Shown here piece by piece: positions 45,632-55,558 of a stretch of DNA of 64,000 nt. The notes beneath the pieces were generated by a model. That model had not been told where the DNA came from. It made no database searches and saw only the letters and a program-made list of their open reading frames with translations. The stretch covers positions 1,364,001 through 1,428,000 of the forward strand of contig NZ_CP037934.1 of the NCBI RefSeq assembly GCF_004353225.1. The letters run 5' to 3'. Source of the DNA: Marinobacter sp. JH2 (lineage in GTDB: Bacteria > Pseudomonadota > Gammaproteobacteria > Pseudomonadales > Oleiphilaceae). The translations under genes and the position numbers were made by a program. Within the stretch, counting starts at the first letter, position 1. Each line of letters opens with the position of its first letter.

Positions 45632-47146
45632 CTACGTCCTTTTAAGCATACGAGCTATTCTGTCGCTCAGATAAATCCGCTCTTCCCTGTTCAACACCAG
45701 CAACCAGAAGCCTGCCAGCCAGCAAAGGCTACTTAGCGCCGCTCCAACAAGAATATCGGTATAAGAATCGTAAATCAGGTGTTCACCGACAATCATCAAA
45801 ACCAGCGCCATGATGCCCGCTGGCACAACCCCCGGCAGAACTGCCGATCGTAGATAATAGAACACTGAGATACCCAAGTGTCGGCAGGTGTAATGAAGGT
45901 ACAAGGGTACAAAAATTAGCCCGGGTATTACCGACGCAAAGGCCACACCTTCTAACCCGAACGGATGCACCAGCAAAAGGCTCAAAGCTACGTTAATCAC
46001 TGCCGCGATTGGCGTCAGCTTCGCTAAAATACCGTGCTTATTAATGGCAGTGAGGTACCGACTAGAGAAGGGGTTGATAAAAGGAAGGATTGTGAAGAAA
46101 ACCAAAAACACGATGATGATGCGCGCTTTTTCTGCAAACGCCGGCTCCAGCCAAACCGAAATAAACGGCACACCCAACATTAAAGCCCCCGTACCCATCG
46201 CAAGCAAAATACTCACAACATAACGGGACGACACAACGAACACCTGACGAATCGTATTTTCGTCTGCTTTTGCACTTAGTCCACTGAACAATGGCATGAA
46301 TGCATGAGTTAGCGTCCACCCCATTGTCCTTATCTGCTGAGTGAGGTTGGCTGGAATGCTGTAAAACGGCACCATCGCAGGGCCAAGAACCATTCCAATT
46401 ACCAATACATCGGTCGCATTTTCGACTCTTGACGCGATCCCTTGCACAAAAGATTTAAAACCAAAAACAATCAATTCCCTTAGGCGAGCCCATGAATAAT
46501 TGCCAGTCTGAGCCTTGATCGCTCCATACGCAGGCCGAGAAAGTATCCACATGAACAGTACATACTTTATCGATAACCCGATGCCATTAATTCCGGCTAA
46601 AAGCAAAAGACCATTTTCGGGCGTTATAAACGCGTATAAAAGGCTTGACCCCACGATCGAGTTAATAATCGTAACATTGTTCTTAAGATAGTATTTCTGA
46701 AATCCTTCAAGGTAGCTTTCAGCCACATAGCCAGGAAAAGAAATGAAAAGGTAGGCTCCAATAATAATCAGCAACAGCGTGTATTTTTGGTTGGGTTCGC
46801 CTGTTGGTGCAAGGGAATCTGAAAACCATGCCCCCCACAGAAAAAAGAAAAGAAAAAGAAGCGCTCCCACAACGACCATAAATGCCAATGCAGACACATA
46901 CACTGATTGAAGCGCCACTTCGTCATTTTCTGCAAGATGCTTCGCTGCGAACCTGCTAATTGCCGGCCTTAAACCGAGATCGAGTATCCCCATATAGCCG
47001 ATGACCGCGCCAATCATCTCCCAGAGACCGTAATCATATTTGCCGAGATTGTAGACAAATATAGGGGTCATGATAAATGTAATCGCCAGCTTGACGAACA
47101 TCACCAAAACGTTCGAGCCAGTATTAACCAAAAGCGTCCGGATCAT
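45632..47146 (-). CDS. Polysaccharide flippase, Wzx type
   Basis: 504 residues, nearly all hydrophobic, with 12-14 predicted membrane helices; MOP/MATE superfamily. The N-terminal segment (MFVKLAITFIMTPIFVYNLG) and GLRPAISRFAA are typical. It should move the lipid-linked repeat unit across the inner membrane. The gene lies four bases from the GT4 gene upstream and three from the amidotransferase downstream. Confidence 0.92.
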   Translation of the reverse strand: MIRTLLVNTGSNVLVMFVKLAITFIMTPIFVYNLGKYDYGLWEMIGAVIGYMGILDLGLRPAISRFAAKHLAENDEVALQSVYVSALAFMVVVGALLFLFFFLWGAWFSDSLAPTGEPNQKYTLLLIIIGAYLFISFPGYVAESYLEGFQKYYLKNNVTIINSIVGSSLLYAFITPENGLLLLAGINGIGLSIKYVLFMWILSRPAYGAIKAQTGNYSWARLRELIVFGFKSFVQGIASRVENATDVLVIGMVLGPAMVPFYSIPANLTQQIRTMGWTLTHAFMPLFSGLSAKADENTIRQVFVVSSRYVVSILLAMGTGALMLGVPFISVWLEPAFAEKARIIIVFLVFFTILPFINPFSSRYLTAINKHGILAKLTPIAAVINVALSLLLVHPFGLEGVAFASVIPGLIFVPLYLHYTCRHLGISVFYYLRSAVLPGVVPAGIMALVLMIVGEHLIYDSYTDILVGAALSSLCWLAGFWLLVLNREERIYLSDRIARMLKRT

Positions 47147-47149
47147 AAG

Positions 47150-48268
47150 TTAGCAATCCACCATCTTCTGATATAAAGCTCTAAGTTCATCCGCAGGCCT
47201 AGAAATGTGGAAGCGCTCAACTGCTGTACCTTGGTACTTAACAAACCGATCCTTGGTAGGCTCTTGAAGTTCCTGTTGAATCAAGTCCGCTAGGGCTGAT
47301 GAGTCGCCAGGAGAAAACAGTCGAGCCGGCGAGTCCGCAACCACCTCTCTCAACCCTATACAATCCGTTGCTAGCAAAGGCACACCCGCTGCTAAAACCT
47401 CCATTCCCAAAAGCCCGCAAGCCTCCCAGCGTGACGGCATTGCAACCATATCAACCGCTTTAATCATGGCTGGCATATTGTCGGTAGCAGGCATCTGGAC
47501 AAAAGTTCCATTCAACCCGAGCGAAGCTACATACTCATAGTCCTCACGAATGAAACCTCCCCAGCCAAATGTAAGGACTTTTGGCAAAGGCGAGCAATTC
47601 CTTTCCTTTAACTGGAAAACCGCATCGACAAGTGTTCGAAAGCCTTTCTGGCCCATGAACCGGCCGAAAAAACCAATAAGCGGCGTTTCCTGATGTAAGG
47701 CTAACTTTTCTCGAAGATCTTCTGGTTCTCCGGTATAAAAAAAGTCAGTGTCAACGCCATGTAGAATCGGATGAAAAAAGCGTTCAGGAACACTCGGGAA
47801 AAACTGTTTAAAGTTATCTGTTGCGTCTGCAGTGACGGTATGGATGCCATCCATGCGTTTAAAAAGCATGGCCATAAGTACTTTTCGGAACTGACCTTTA
47901 CAGCCGTCAAACTGTGTTGACAGGAATACATCATGGGCCGTCATTAGGTGTGGTGGCGAATTCAGCCCGGTGATGGCAATCTGCGATAGCAGGCCCGCCC
48001 CAAACCCATGAGAGTGCAGTAGGTCAAAATTGCCTTCCTTAATCACGGAACGAATAGTTTTTGTAAAGCCCAATGATCCCCACGGAGGAACGACAACTTT
48101 GAAACGCTTATCTCCCAACGTATTACTGAGAAAAAACGCAAGCTGACCATCCGGATCTGGCGCTATCAAAGTAAAGGTATCGTTATCGAAGGAGTGTTGA
48201 CTATAGATGTATCTGAAAAAAGTGCGTATGCCTCCACCTGGTTGCATCGCGGTCATCAATACATTCAT
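47150..48268 (-). CDS. Family 4 glycosyltransferase
   Basis: 372 residues. GT-B fold with the N-terminal glycine-rich region (AMQPGGGIRTFFR) and the C-terminal nucleotide-sugar block around RWEACGLLGMEVLAAGVPLLA. I took the ATG at 48268 (ten bases after AGGA); a GTG directly before it is also possible. It overlaps the stop of the polymerase gene upstream, so the two are coupled. Confidence 0.92.
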   Translation of the reverse strand: MNVLMTAMQPGGGIRTFFRYIYSQHSFDNDTFTLIAPDPDGQLAFFLSNTLGDKRFKVVVPPWGSLGFTKTIRSVIKEGNFDLLHSHGFGAGLLSQIAITGLNSPPHLMTAHDVFLSTQFDGCKGQFRKVLMAMLFKRMDGIHTVTADATDNFKQFFPSVPERFFHPILHGVDTDFFYTGEPEDLREKLALHQETPLIGFFGRFMGQKGFRTLVDAVFQLKERNCSPLPKVLTFGWGGFIREDYEYVASLGLNGTFVQMPATDNMPAMIKAVDMVAMPSRWEACGLLGMEVLAAGVPLLATDCIGLREVVADSPARLFSPGDSSALADLIQQELQEPTKDRFVKYQGTAVERFHISRPADELRALYQKMVDC

Positions 48269-49671
48269 CACCCGCTCTTCCTTGAGTTAAATTTCAATCT
48301 ATTGCCAACCAAGTTACTGAAACGGTTGTTCGCTTCAGCTGGAGCCTTTACTTTTTCAGCATCACCCGAACTCTCTAAGGCCAACAGACTCATTCGATGA
48401 AAAACAACTACGATGCCTGCAAATAAGTACCAGTAATATTGAGAAAGCCCCCAGTAGTTGAGACTGTAAACAGCGTACATCCAAAATAGGGCGACCAACG
48501 CTTTGTTCAAATTGATATAAAATAGTCCCGACGAGTTCAGCGCTAACTGATTAATCGATTTTTGGTTCTCCACCAAGCCTCTATACACATTAGAGAGAAA
48601 ACGCAGAAAAATGATTGTTCCGATAAGTCCCAGCTCTATCAACAACTCCGCATAAAGATTGTGAGAAGCCTGTCGCCGGCCCAAAATATGCGTTTTAGCT
48701 TCTGGAGTAGTACCGAGCCCATGCCCGACAATTGGACGTTCAAAACCCAGAGTAAACTCTCGCATCATGCCCTCTATTCGCCCGTCTGCCGTCGCTGCGT
48801 TAGATGTATCTGAGAGCCCAACCAGCGAAAGGTAACGATCTTTCTGCTGATCACTCATCACCTGCCACCCAGAAAACCCGACGAAAACAGCCAGCAAGAT
48901 TAAACTAAATTTCCGTCTAGACTCCTTGAACACAAAAAAAGCAACGACAAACAGCGCCAAAAGTGCCCCTCTCGATTGAGTCAAAATAAGTGCATAGAGC
49001 AGTGGCGGCGTAACGAAAAAATAGAGAAACTTGCTCTTAATCCCGGATGACCACAAAAGGTAATGCAAGAACGGTATGGCAGTAACAATAACAAAACCCA
49101 ACTCATTCGGATTAATAACATCGGAAGGCGCACCGGCCAACCTTTGCGAAAACTCACCGTGGCCCAGATGCGTACGGCTACCCCAGTACCCTTCCGTCAG
49201 ATTAAGAAATAACGGCTCAAGAACCCGAAAAACTTGACAGCCTATAAAAACCACCAAAAAAATCTTAAGGCGCCGGTTAGAGTCAACTAAAAGCACCGTA
49301 AAATAAAAAAACACAATAGCTTTAACAAAATCCCCTAGATTGTTCTTCACAACGCTGCCAGGCCATTCAACCAGAGGCAGAGATACTGCCAAATAAACAA
49401 CTAATAAAAACAAAGACGCGACGACCGGATTCTTTGACCAACCTCGGAATTTATCACGCTGAACGAAAAGGCTGATCGATATAAGCAGAACGAGCAAAAG
49501 CGTAGGTCTAACCACCCCGTACCCTGGAATACGCGCCGAAAGATGCAGAAAGAAGTCGACCAAGAAATAGATAAACAGACCAAATGTAAACGCACTCGCT
49601 TGTCTTCGAGCGGCATCAATCTGCCCCATCCTAGGGTGTACCTGATGGGCACCCATACGAGGACTACTCAT
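48268..49671 (-). CDS. O-antigen ligase/polymerase family protein (Wzy type)
   Basis: 467 residues with about ten membrane helices and a large periplasmic loop in the second half (around DGRIEGMMREFTLGFERPIV through ASHNLYAELLIELGLIG), the arrangement of the Wzy_C domain. With a Wzx flippase, chain-length protein and export protein in the same cluster, it most likely polymerises the exopolysaccharide. It overlaps the deacetylase gene upstream by eight bases. Confidence 0.88.
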   Translation of the reverse strand: MSSPRMGAHQVHPRMGQIDAARRQASAFTFGLFIYFLVDFFLHLSARIPGYGVVRPTLLLVLLISISLFVQRDKFRGWSKNPVVASLFLLVVYLAVSLPLVEWPGSVVKNNLGDFVKAIVFFYFTVLLVDSNRRLKIFLVVFIGCQVFRVLEPLFLNLTEGYWGSRTHLGHGEFSQRLAGAPSDVINPNELGFVIVTAIPFLHYLLWSSGIKSKFLYFFVTPPLLYALILTQSRGALLALFVVAFFVFKESRRKFSLILLAVFVGFSGWQVMSDQQKDRYLSLVGLSDTSNAATADGRIEGMMREFTLGFERPIVGHGLGTTPEAKTHILGRRQASHNLYAELLIELGLIGTIIFLRFLSNVYRGLVENQKSINQLALNSSGLFYINLNKALVALFWMYAVYSLNYWGLSQYYWYLFAGIVVVFHRMSLLALESSGDAEKVKAPAEANNRFSNLVGNRLKFNSRKSG

Positions 49672-50677
49672 AGGGTGTCTCTAACCCGTGCTTTCTGAAC
49701 TTCATACCTAACAGTTCAATGCCGGTGACCGCTTTGAGAAACTGAAACCGGTCAGAGGAGCTCGAATGCCTACGCATGGCATATTGTTGAGCATGCTCGC
49801 GGCCATCTGCAAAGGCCACAACCGCACAAGAAAAACCGGCTTCACGAACAAGCGCCACTTGCTTACCCACAAAATCATCAGGCGTACCATTCGGATAACA
49901 AAAAGAACGGGTGGCTGGCCCCAAGTTCCGAGCCAGCGCTTTGGAACACCCAAGAATTTCCTTACCGGCTTGACTAGAGGTCACTCTGGCGAGTGATGGG
50001 TGGGTCACCGTATGTCCTCCCACCTCAAGCCCCTCGGACTGCATTTCATTAAGCTGAGCCCAAGTCACAGAGTGGAACGGTTCAGGGGCCCTTTTAGGCA
50101 ACTCTACTTTCCAAGCGCGAGCCAACCCTGCTAAGCATTCCAATTTCTCTGAGTTATCAGCCTTTAAAAGAATCTGGTTGATTCTCCAAAACTCGCCCTC
50201 AAAGTCCCCAGTGCTTATAGGTGTCTCAATACCAAACAGCCTGAAGTCGTACTTGGCTTGAGTTTTGGGCGACTTCTCCAAGAGGTAGCGCAGTTGATCT
50301 GGCCACAACCAAATTGCATCATCAACAAACCCGGTCGTCACATAAAATGTAGCTGGAAGGCCATATTTCTTGAGTATTGGCCACGCAATCGAATAAAAAT
50401 CTTGATACCCATCATCGACCGTGATTGCAACACTGTTCCTAGGAAGCTTTTGGCTACCATAAAGGCTCGAGGCAATTTCCGAAACGGTCACTGGGTTAAA
50501 ATGCTGTGCGATATAACGAACCTGCCACTCGAACTCCTCAGCACTGACACCCCCGCTTTCTGGCAACCGGCTAAACCGGTGATACATTAGGATACGCGGA
50601 TGGGCCCCAGTAAGCGCTCTAGATAAAGAGTACCCTCCGAACTCACCGGCTATTTTAACCCATTTAGAGAGGTTCAC
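49664..50677 (-). CDS. Polysaccharide deacetylase, NodB-like
   Basis: 337 residues starting with GTG. NodB homology domain with the metal site: AITVDDGYQDFY (Asp pair, about residues 82-93) and HTVTHPSLA with its two His. The late stretch RSFCYPNGTPDDF is also typical. It probably removes acetyl groups from N-acetylated sugars of the polymer. No signal peptide is evident, so it may act on the cytoplasmic side. It overlaps the upstream GT4 stop by four bases. Confidence 0.88.
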   Translation of the reverse strand: MNLSKWVKIAGEFGGYSLSRALTGAHPRILMYHRFSRLPESGGVSAEEFEWQVRYIAQHFNPVTVSEIASSLYGSQKLPRNSVAITVDDGYQDFYSIAWPILKKYGLPATFYVTTGFVDDAIWLWPDQLRYLLEKSPKTQAKYDFRLFGIETPISTGDFEGEFWRINQILLKADNSEKLECLAGLARAWKVELPKRAPEPFHSVTWAQLNEMQSEGLEVGGHTVTHPSLARVTSSQAGKEILGCSKALARNLGPATRSFCYPNGTPDDFVGKQVALVREAGFSCAVVAFADGREHAQQYAMRRHSSSSDRFQFLKAVTGIELLGMKFRKHGLETPYE

Positions 50678-51843
50678 TTGCCACCCGCTTCCGCGCTGCT
50701 AGCAACAGGTTCAACTAATATCTCAGCATACAGCTCACAGTGAGATTTAATCATCGCTCGTAACGAATGCCGCTCATTAGCACACTTGTACCCGGCCTCT
50801 CCCATAGCTCTTATACTCTCACTGTCCTCGAGGAGGGTAATCAGGTAATTCGCCATCCGCTCCGTGTGTCCCATCGGAAACAAATACCCAGTAACAGCAT
50901 GCTGCACCGCCTCGTTATTACCTCCTACATCTGATGCTACAACCGGTAGTTTAGCCTGCATGTACTCAACAATAGCATTCGAATAGCCTTCCGATTCGGA
51001 GCAAAGTACACCAATATCCATGACTCGCAGAATATCTTTTACATCCGAGCGCGCCCCAAGAAAATGGACGTGCTCAGAAACACCCTTTGCTTCGGATAGA
51101 TCTCGGTACGGCTGCTGGTCACCTGCACCGATTACAATCAAATGACAACTTGAACAAGCCCGTGTGGCAGGCCCCATGGCTTCTATTGCATCACCTACAC
51201 GCTTAATTTCACGAAGATTGGCGACCAACACCACAAACCTTCCCTGTTCAGGCAGACCAAGAGATTGAAGATATCGCGCCCTTTTCTCCCCTTGGAGTGG
51301 ATGAAACGCCACTTCGGGCTCCGGGTACCCATTATAGATGACGGAAATATCCGCTTCAGAGAAGCCTTCTTTTTGTGCTGTCACACGTTTCACTGCTTCA
51401 CTATTGGCAACAACGCCCCTCACAAAACGCGCGGTTTGCCTGAGCACACTAAGGTATTTTCGGTTGTACCAATACCCCATATCTCTACGGGAAATGAGCG
51501 TGGGAATACCAAACAAGCAGAAGACAGGCGGACAAATGATGGATGCATCATTAAAAAACACATGACACAAAGATGTGCCTGCATTTTTTTGAAGGCGCGC
51601 AAAACGAAACATTGCCAGCCAAGTTCTTACGCTGAAAAGCTTAGAGGTACCTAACGTGCTCACTTTACAGGGCATTAAGCCCTTCTCAATGTACACCGAC
51701 GACCTCAGCACCAACAACTCCGGAACAAACTGGCTGGAAGGAAGATTCGTGAGAAGCTGAAGTAATTGCCCCTCAGTTCCTGCATAAGGACTGGTAAACT
51801 GGTCAATCACAAAAAGAATTCTAACTGGACTCTCCATTTCCAT
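50674..51843 (-). CDS. Family 4 glycosyltransferase
   Basis: 389 residues. GT-B fold: N-terminal YAGTEGQLLQLL, and the C-terminal block SESEGYSNAIVEYMQAKLPV with the paired Glu residues of GT4 enzymes. AGGG lies upstream of the ATG. It follows the GT2 gene by 19 bases and overlaps the deacetylase gene. Confidence 0.92.
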   Translation of the reverse strand: MEMESPVRILFVIDQFTSPYAGTEGQLLQLLTNLPSSQFVPELLVLRSSVYIEKGLMPCKVSTLGTSKLFSVRTWLAMFRFARLQKNAGTSLCHVFFNDASIICPPVFCLFGIPTLISRRDMGYWYNRKYLSVLRQTARFVRGVVANSEAVKRVTAQKEGFSEADISVIYNGYPEPEVAFHPLQGEKRARYLQSLGLPEQGRFVVLVANLREIKRVGDAIEAMGPATRACSSCHLIVIGAGDQQPYRDLSEAKGVSEHVHFLGARSDVKDILRVMDIGVLCSESEGYSNAIVEYMQAKLPVVASDVGGNNEAVQHAVTGYLFPMGHTERMANYLITLLEDSESIRAMGEAGYKCANERHSLRAMIKSHCELYAEILVEPVASSAEAGGK

Positions 51844-51862
51844 AAACTAATTTCCCTACTAC

Positions 51863-52744
51863 TTACTTCCGTTTTTCGCGGCCCGAGACAACAGCAATAG
51901 CCCGACGAGGATCACCTAATCCGGCTAACATAAAATGTTGAACTGCACGCCATACCTTTCCTTGAGATTTGAATACCTGCCCCATTCTATAATTTAGCAA
52001 AGCTCGGCGCTTACGAATGGTGGAGCGATTATAAGGGTATCGGGCTGCCGCCCTACGAAGTATTTCAAATCCTGCTCGCCAACGGGTTTCTAACCCTCGA
52101 TTACTAATAGAACCTTCGTGCTTGCGGTAATAAAAAACCGTGCCTTTTAAGTATGCAAACGGCTCAGCCTCGGCTAACCGAACCACCATGTCATGGTCCT
52201 GACCGGCTCTAAAACTCTCTTCAAAGAATCCAACGCGATCAAATACAGATTTACGAACCATCGCACCACCAGGGAGAGCCATATAGCAATCTAGTAGTAA
52301 ACGGTTTGGGTCACCCTGCTCCACGTGAGTGTCAGGAGGGATAGGATACAATTCGCGACCATCCTCTGCTATCGCCATAGCCTGACCATATACCATGCCA
52401 ATTTCCGGATTGTTCTCTAAAAATTCCACCTGTTTTTGGATTTTTTGCGGATGAAGCAAATCATCACTGTCCAGAATTACGATGTAATCGCCAGTTGCCG
52501 CTTCCAACCCAACGTTAAGAGCTGCGGCTTGCCCCCGATTCTCCCGATTCAGATGCGTCAGCAGCCTGAGTTTACCTGCTGTTTCGTATTTCTGAAGAAT
52601 CTCGAACGTCCCGTCGGTCGAGCCATCATCAACGACAATATACTCAATATTACCGTAGGTCTGAGCAATTACCGACTCTATGGCCTCAGAAATAAAGGTA
52701 GCACGGTTGTATGCGGGAGTTATGACTGAAATTAAGGATGCCAA
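51863..52744 (-). CDS. Family 2 glycosyltransferase
   Basis: 293 residues starting with TTG at 52744, with AAGG eight bases upstream. GT-A fold blocks are VITPAYNRATFI, VDDGSTDGT and the DSDD metal site in VILDSDDLLH. It also shows GQDHDMVVRL in the acceptor half. It lies at the right side of the main block of glycosyltransferases, next to the AT-rich island. Confidence 0.92.
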   Translation of the reverse strand: MASLISVITPAYNRATFISEAIESVIAQTYGNIEYIVVDDGSTDGTFEILQKYETAGKLRLLTHLNRENRGQAAALNVGLEAATGDYIVILDSDDLLHPQKIQKQVEFLENNPEIGMVYGQAMAIAEDGRELYPIPPDTHVEQGDPNRLLLDCYMALPGGAMVRKSVFDRVGFFEESFRAGQDHDMVVRLAEAEPFAYLKGTVFYYRKHEGSISNRGLETRWRAGFEILRRAAARYPYNRSTIRKRRALLNYRMGQVFKSQGKVWRAVQHFMLAGLGDPRRAIAVVSGREKRK

Positions 52745-53351
52745 GCAGCCACCTTTGAGAAGATTAACCTAGTAAAATGTCGAACAACCTATCTTGACCA
52801 TCATTTTGGGCCCAAGATAAACGGTATTTAATCTGAAAACCCACATTAGCTAAAGCATGAAACTCCCAAAACCCATAAATTACGATAAAATCAAGTTTAC
52901 AATATTCATTTCCACCCGCGTCACTGAATGCACGCGAAAATGCATAACAGAATTTGAAGCTATACTGTGGACCTCTAACATTAGCCGTGACATTTCCACT
53001 CATTACAACTGGAGTACAGGTACCCGTCCCTCTGAGTATCGTTTTCCGGTCATAGCCACCACCTAAAAAACAAGCTTAGTGTAGATGCGACCGAGAATCT
53101 ATTGCACCGAAAACTTGCAAGCAGGGATAACGTTCAGCCTTTATTCCACAATTAACTTTAAAGCATTAAACTATAACCAAATGAAATATTACAAGATTAG
53201 CGTAATACACTACAATAACAGTATATTTTAACACTAGACAAAAATATAGAAACGATGTATGAATCAGAGCCTCTTTATAGCAACACCTTATTGCGACTAA
53301 CTGAAACATAGCCATAAATAAAATAATCTCTGAAATTAATAGGGGCTAGCT
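52745..53351. other. AT-rich intergenic region (607 bases) with a possible gene remnant
   Basis: No recognised gene. On the minus strand an open frame runs from a stop near 53077 down to 52764 with 100 codons, rich in aromatic residues and cysteines (for example SFKFCYAF and FIVIYGFWEFHALAN). It has no good start at its beginning; the first ATG is at 53003 without a ribosome site. It may be a gene remnant or chance. From 53100 to 53340 the sequence is very AT-rich and holds no frame of note, but must include the promoter of the plus-strand gene at 53352. Confidence 0.5.
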
Positions 53352-54500
53352 ATGATAAAAGATAAGTGGACCAAAAAACTAACAACTCTAGCTATAGCTA
53401 TAGGCGCTTCCACATTAGCTGAAGCAAAACCTATTATAGAAAATATAAATTTTAATGCTGGAACTGACGCATCGATCTCAGGGGAGGGGTTTGGCCCTGG
53501 ACCAAATATTGTCCTGTACGATGACTTCGAAGCCGCAGAGATAGCTAACGGAAAGCTCGAGCTTAATCCCAAAATTGGAGAATGGTATCAGGTATCCTCT
53601 TCGAACCCCGTGATCTACGCGGATCAAGAAATAAATCAGAGCCTTTTCGTTCGCGGGAAAGGTGATGCATCTTTAAATTTCGGCGTAAAAAGCATTGACG
53701 GGCCATACGGCCTTAAACCTTTCACTGAAATCTATTTCAGCTATTCGGTAAGAGATCTTGGAGACTTCCCTGGCACTGGGGGCACCGAATCATCGTTCTC
53801 GACAGTCTCATCCACTAAAGACGCATGGATGATGTTTGGAGCTAGAGGTGATAATTTGGCCTACTCCGCATCTCAAGGCCAACCAGCCGGACATGATCTG
53901 TATATTCCAGCATGGACGGGGAACGGATTTAATATCGCAGGCAACACCACAAAGCTTAGCCCTACTTTTTGGCAACACGAACTGACGAAAAATTGGGCAT
54001 TTTTAAACTGGAATACTACTTTTTTCCACGGGAAGATTAATAATAATGATCCTTATGGGGCTGCTGACGGTTTCTTTGGGTTTGTCAATGTCAATAAATT
54101 TCACATTAATGAACGAATAGGCAACCTTATTCAAGATAATAGCTCAGAAGGCTTGACTCATGCATATTGGGACCGAATTAAATTCTTTGCTTGGATGAAT
54201 GAAGGGGATGCTGATGTAGAACGAATTCTTGACAATATCTATATTGCAATTGGGCCAAACGCAAACGCGAGAGTTATCGTAACAAACGCACCCACTTTAG
54301 AAAAGTCGTCGAAGTTAATACATCTACCAGTTAACGAATGGGGACAAGAAAAAATTTCGGTAGAAATTCCAAAGTATATTCTAGAATCCAAAAATGAAAC
54401 GCACTATATCTTTGTAATCGATTCTAGAAATCAGCAATCTGACCCCGTTAAAATATGCAATGACTGCCCCGTTGCACCAAAATTAGAACTTATAAACTAA
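53352..54500 (+). CDS. Secreted protein of unknown function in the exopolysaccharide cluster
   Basis: 382 residues. A signal peptide (hydrophobic LTTLAIAIGASTLAEA) ends near residue 25. The next ~25 residues (ASISGEGFGPGPNIVLYDDFE) resemble the start of an IPT/TIG-like or lectin-like domain, and the middle part is rich in Trp, Phe and Gly, as in jelly-roll carbohydrate-active proteins. No PEP-CTERM tail and no clear catalytic motif. It ends with a CNDC motif. It reads opposite to all neighbours and is AT-rich, so it was probably acquired. A polysaccharide-binding or lyase-like role is a guess from the context. Confidence 0.8.
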   Translation: MIKDKWTKKLTTLAIAIGASTLAEAKPIIENINFNAGTDASISGEGFGPGPNIVLYDDFEAAEIANGKLELNPKIGEWYQVSSSNPVIYADQEINQSLFVRGKGDASLNFGVKSIDGPYGLKPFTEIYFSYSVRDLGDFPGTGGTESSFSTVSSTKDAWMMFGARGDNLAYSASQGQPAGHDLYIPAWTGNGFNIAGNTTKLSPTFWQHELTKNWAFLNWNTTFFHGKINNNDPYGAADGFFGFVNVNKFHINERIGNLIQDNSSEGLTHAYWDRIKFFAWMNEGDADVERILDNIYIAIGPNANARVIVTNAPTLEKSSKLIHLPVNEWGQEKISVEIPKYILESKNETHYIFVIDSRNQQSDPVKICNDCPVAPKLELIN

Positions 54501-54504
54501 AACA

Positions 54505-55476
54505 TTAATCCAAAAAACCTTTATAAACGATATTTTTCAATTTTATTAACGAAGCCTTATCTCTTACCAAAAGGCTTCGTCTTAATTCCAAAATTTGATC
54601 GGCATAAAAATCTTTTTTTGACCGCATTAATTTGACACTATCCCTTATGTTATCTGACCTATTCTCTGTAAAAATAAAACCAGAATGAAAGTATTCACGG
54701 AGCGCGTGCTTGTCAGAAAGTATTCCGGGCTTTCCAGCTGCTACAGCCTCATAAGCAGCACAATTTAGGCAATCTTCCCGTTTAGTTAATACGATAACCG
54801 CATCAGAATAAAATAATTCTTTAACGTAATCTTCTTCTGAAACGAATCCCAGCAATTTCACAGAATCAGAGCATGCAGATTCCACCCCAACAGGCGGTCG
54901 ACCAGTTATTCTAATCTCATAATAATTAGAGGGAAGTTCTGAAGCTGACGTCAAAACCTCACTGTAGGGCTCATCATCTGCCCAACTGCACACAAATAAA
55001 ACCCTAAATACATCATTTGTTATAGATTTTTCTTTCAATGAATCGATCGATAAATAGGGTATTGGATCAGGCATAATAACCGGTCTACCGCCCCACTCTA
55101 AACATAAATTATAAAGCGACTCATTTGTAACTATCACAAAATCAGAAAATAAAACAATGTATTTCGAGATTCGATTTAGAATTTTGCTCCGGCCATCCAA
55201 AGGAAAAAGTCCTGCATTATGTTCGTCTACCACCGAAGAATAGCCGAAAAATCTTTTGAAAAAAACAACAATTACTGAAAGTACGATTGATGGATTTTGA
55301 GCAAAAACCACATCAGGTCTTTCCCTTAACAACAAAAAAAAAGTTTTAAACCCAAGCTCTAAGTAACGAAAAACTCCTTTTCTTTTTGTTACTAATTCAT
55401 AAAATGAAGCATCTAAAGCATCAGACATCGACCGATTTCGTCTCTGTACCTCCCAAGTTATCCAAATACTTTTCAT
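54505..55476 (-). CDS. Glycosyltransferase, GT4-like, AT-rich
   Basis: 323 residues. The N-terminal half contains RPDVVFAQNPSIVLS and VVDEHNAGLFPL, typical of sugar transferases acting on lipid-linked sugars. The C-terminal half has LTKREDCLNCAAYEAVAAGKP, corresponding to the GT4 donor block. AAAGGA lies before the ATG. Base composition is visibly more AT-rich than in neighbouring genes, as in the convergent secreted gene four bases away, so both probably arrived together. Confidence 0.82.
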   Translation of the reverse strand: MKSIWITWEVQRRNRSMSDALDASFYELVTKRKGVFRYLELGFKTFFLLLRERPDVVFAQNPSIVLSVIVVFFKRFFGYSSVVDEHNAGLFPLDGRSKILNRISKYIVLFSDFVIVTNESLYNLCLEWGGRPVIMPDPIPYLSIDSLKEKSITNDVFRVLFVCSWADDEPYSEVLTSASELPSNYYEIRITGRPPVGVESACSDSVKLLGFVSEEDYVKELFYSDAVIVLTKREDCLNCAAYEAVAAGKPGILSDKHALREYFHSGFIFTENRSDNIRDSVKLMRSKKDFYADQILELRRSLLVRDKASLIKLKNIVYKGFLD

Positions 55477-55558
55477 ATAATTCCTTTAATTTTAAGCTTC
55501 TATCTTATAATACACAAAAATACTAATTTTTGTTTTTTAACAAAACCTACCTAAGATT

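Noticed and set aside
52857..53066. A 69-codon plus-strand frame in the AT-rich gap
   Set aside because: No ribosome site, no recognisable feature, and it overlaps the equally doubtful minus-strand frame.
53352..54500. The secreted protein as a second PEP-CTERM substrate
   Set aside because: The C-terminus lacks the PEP motif, the membrane helix and the basic tail, and no sigma-54 element was found upstream.
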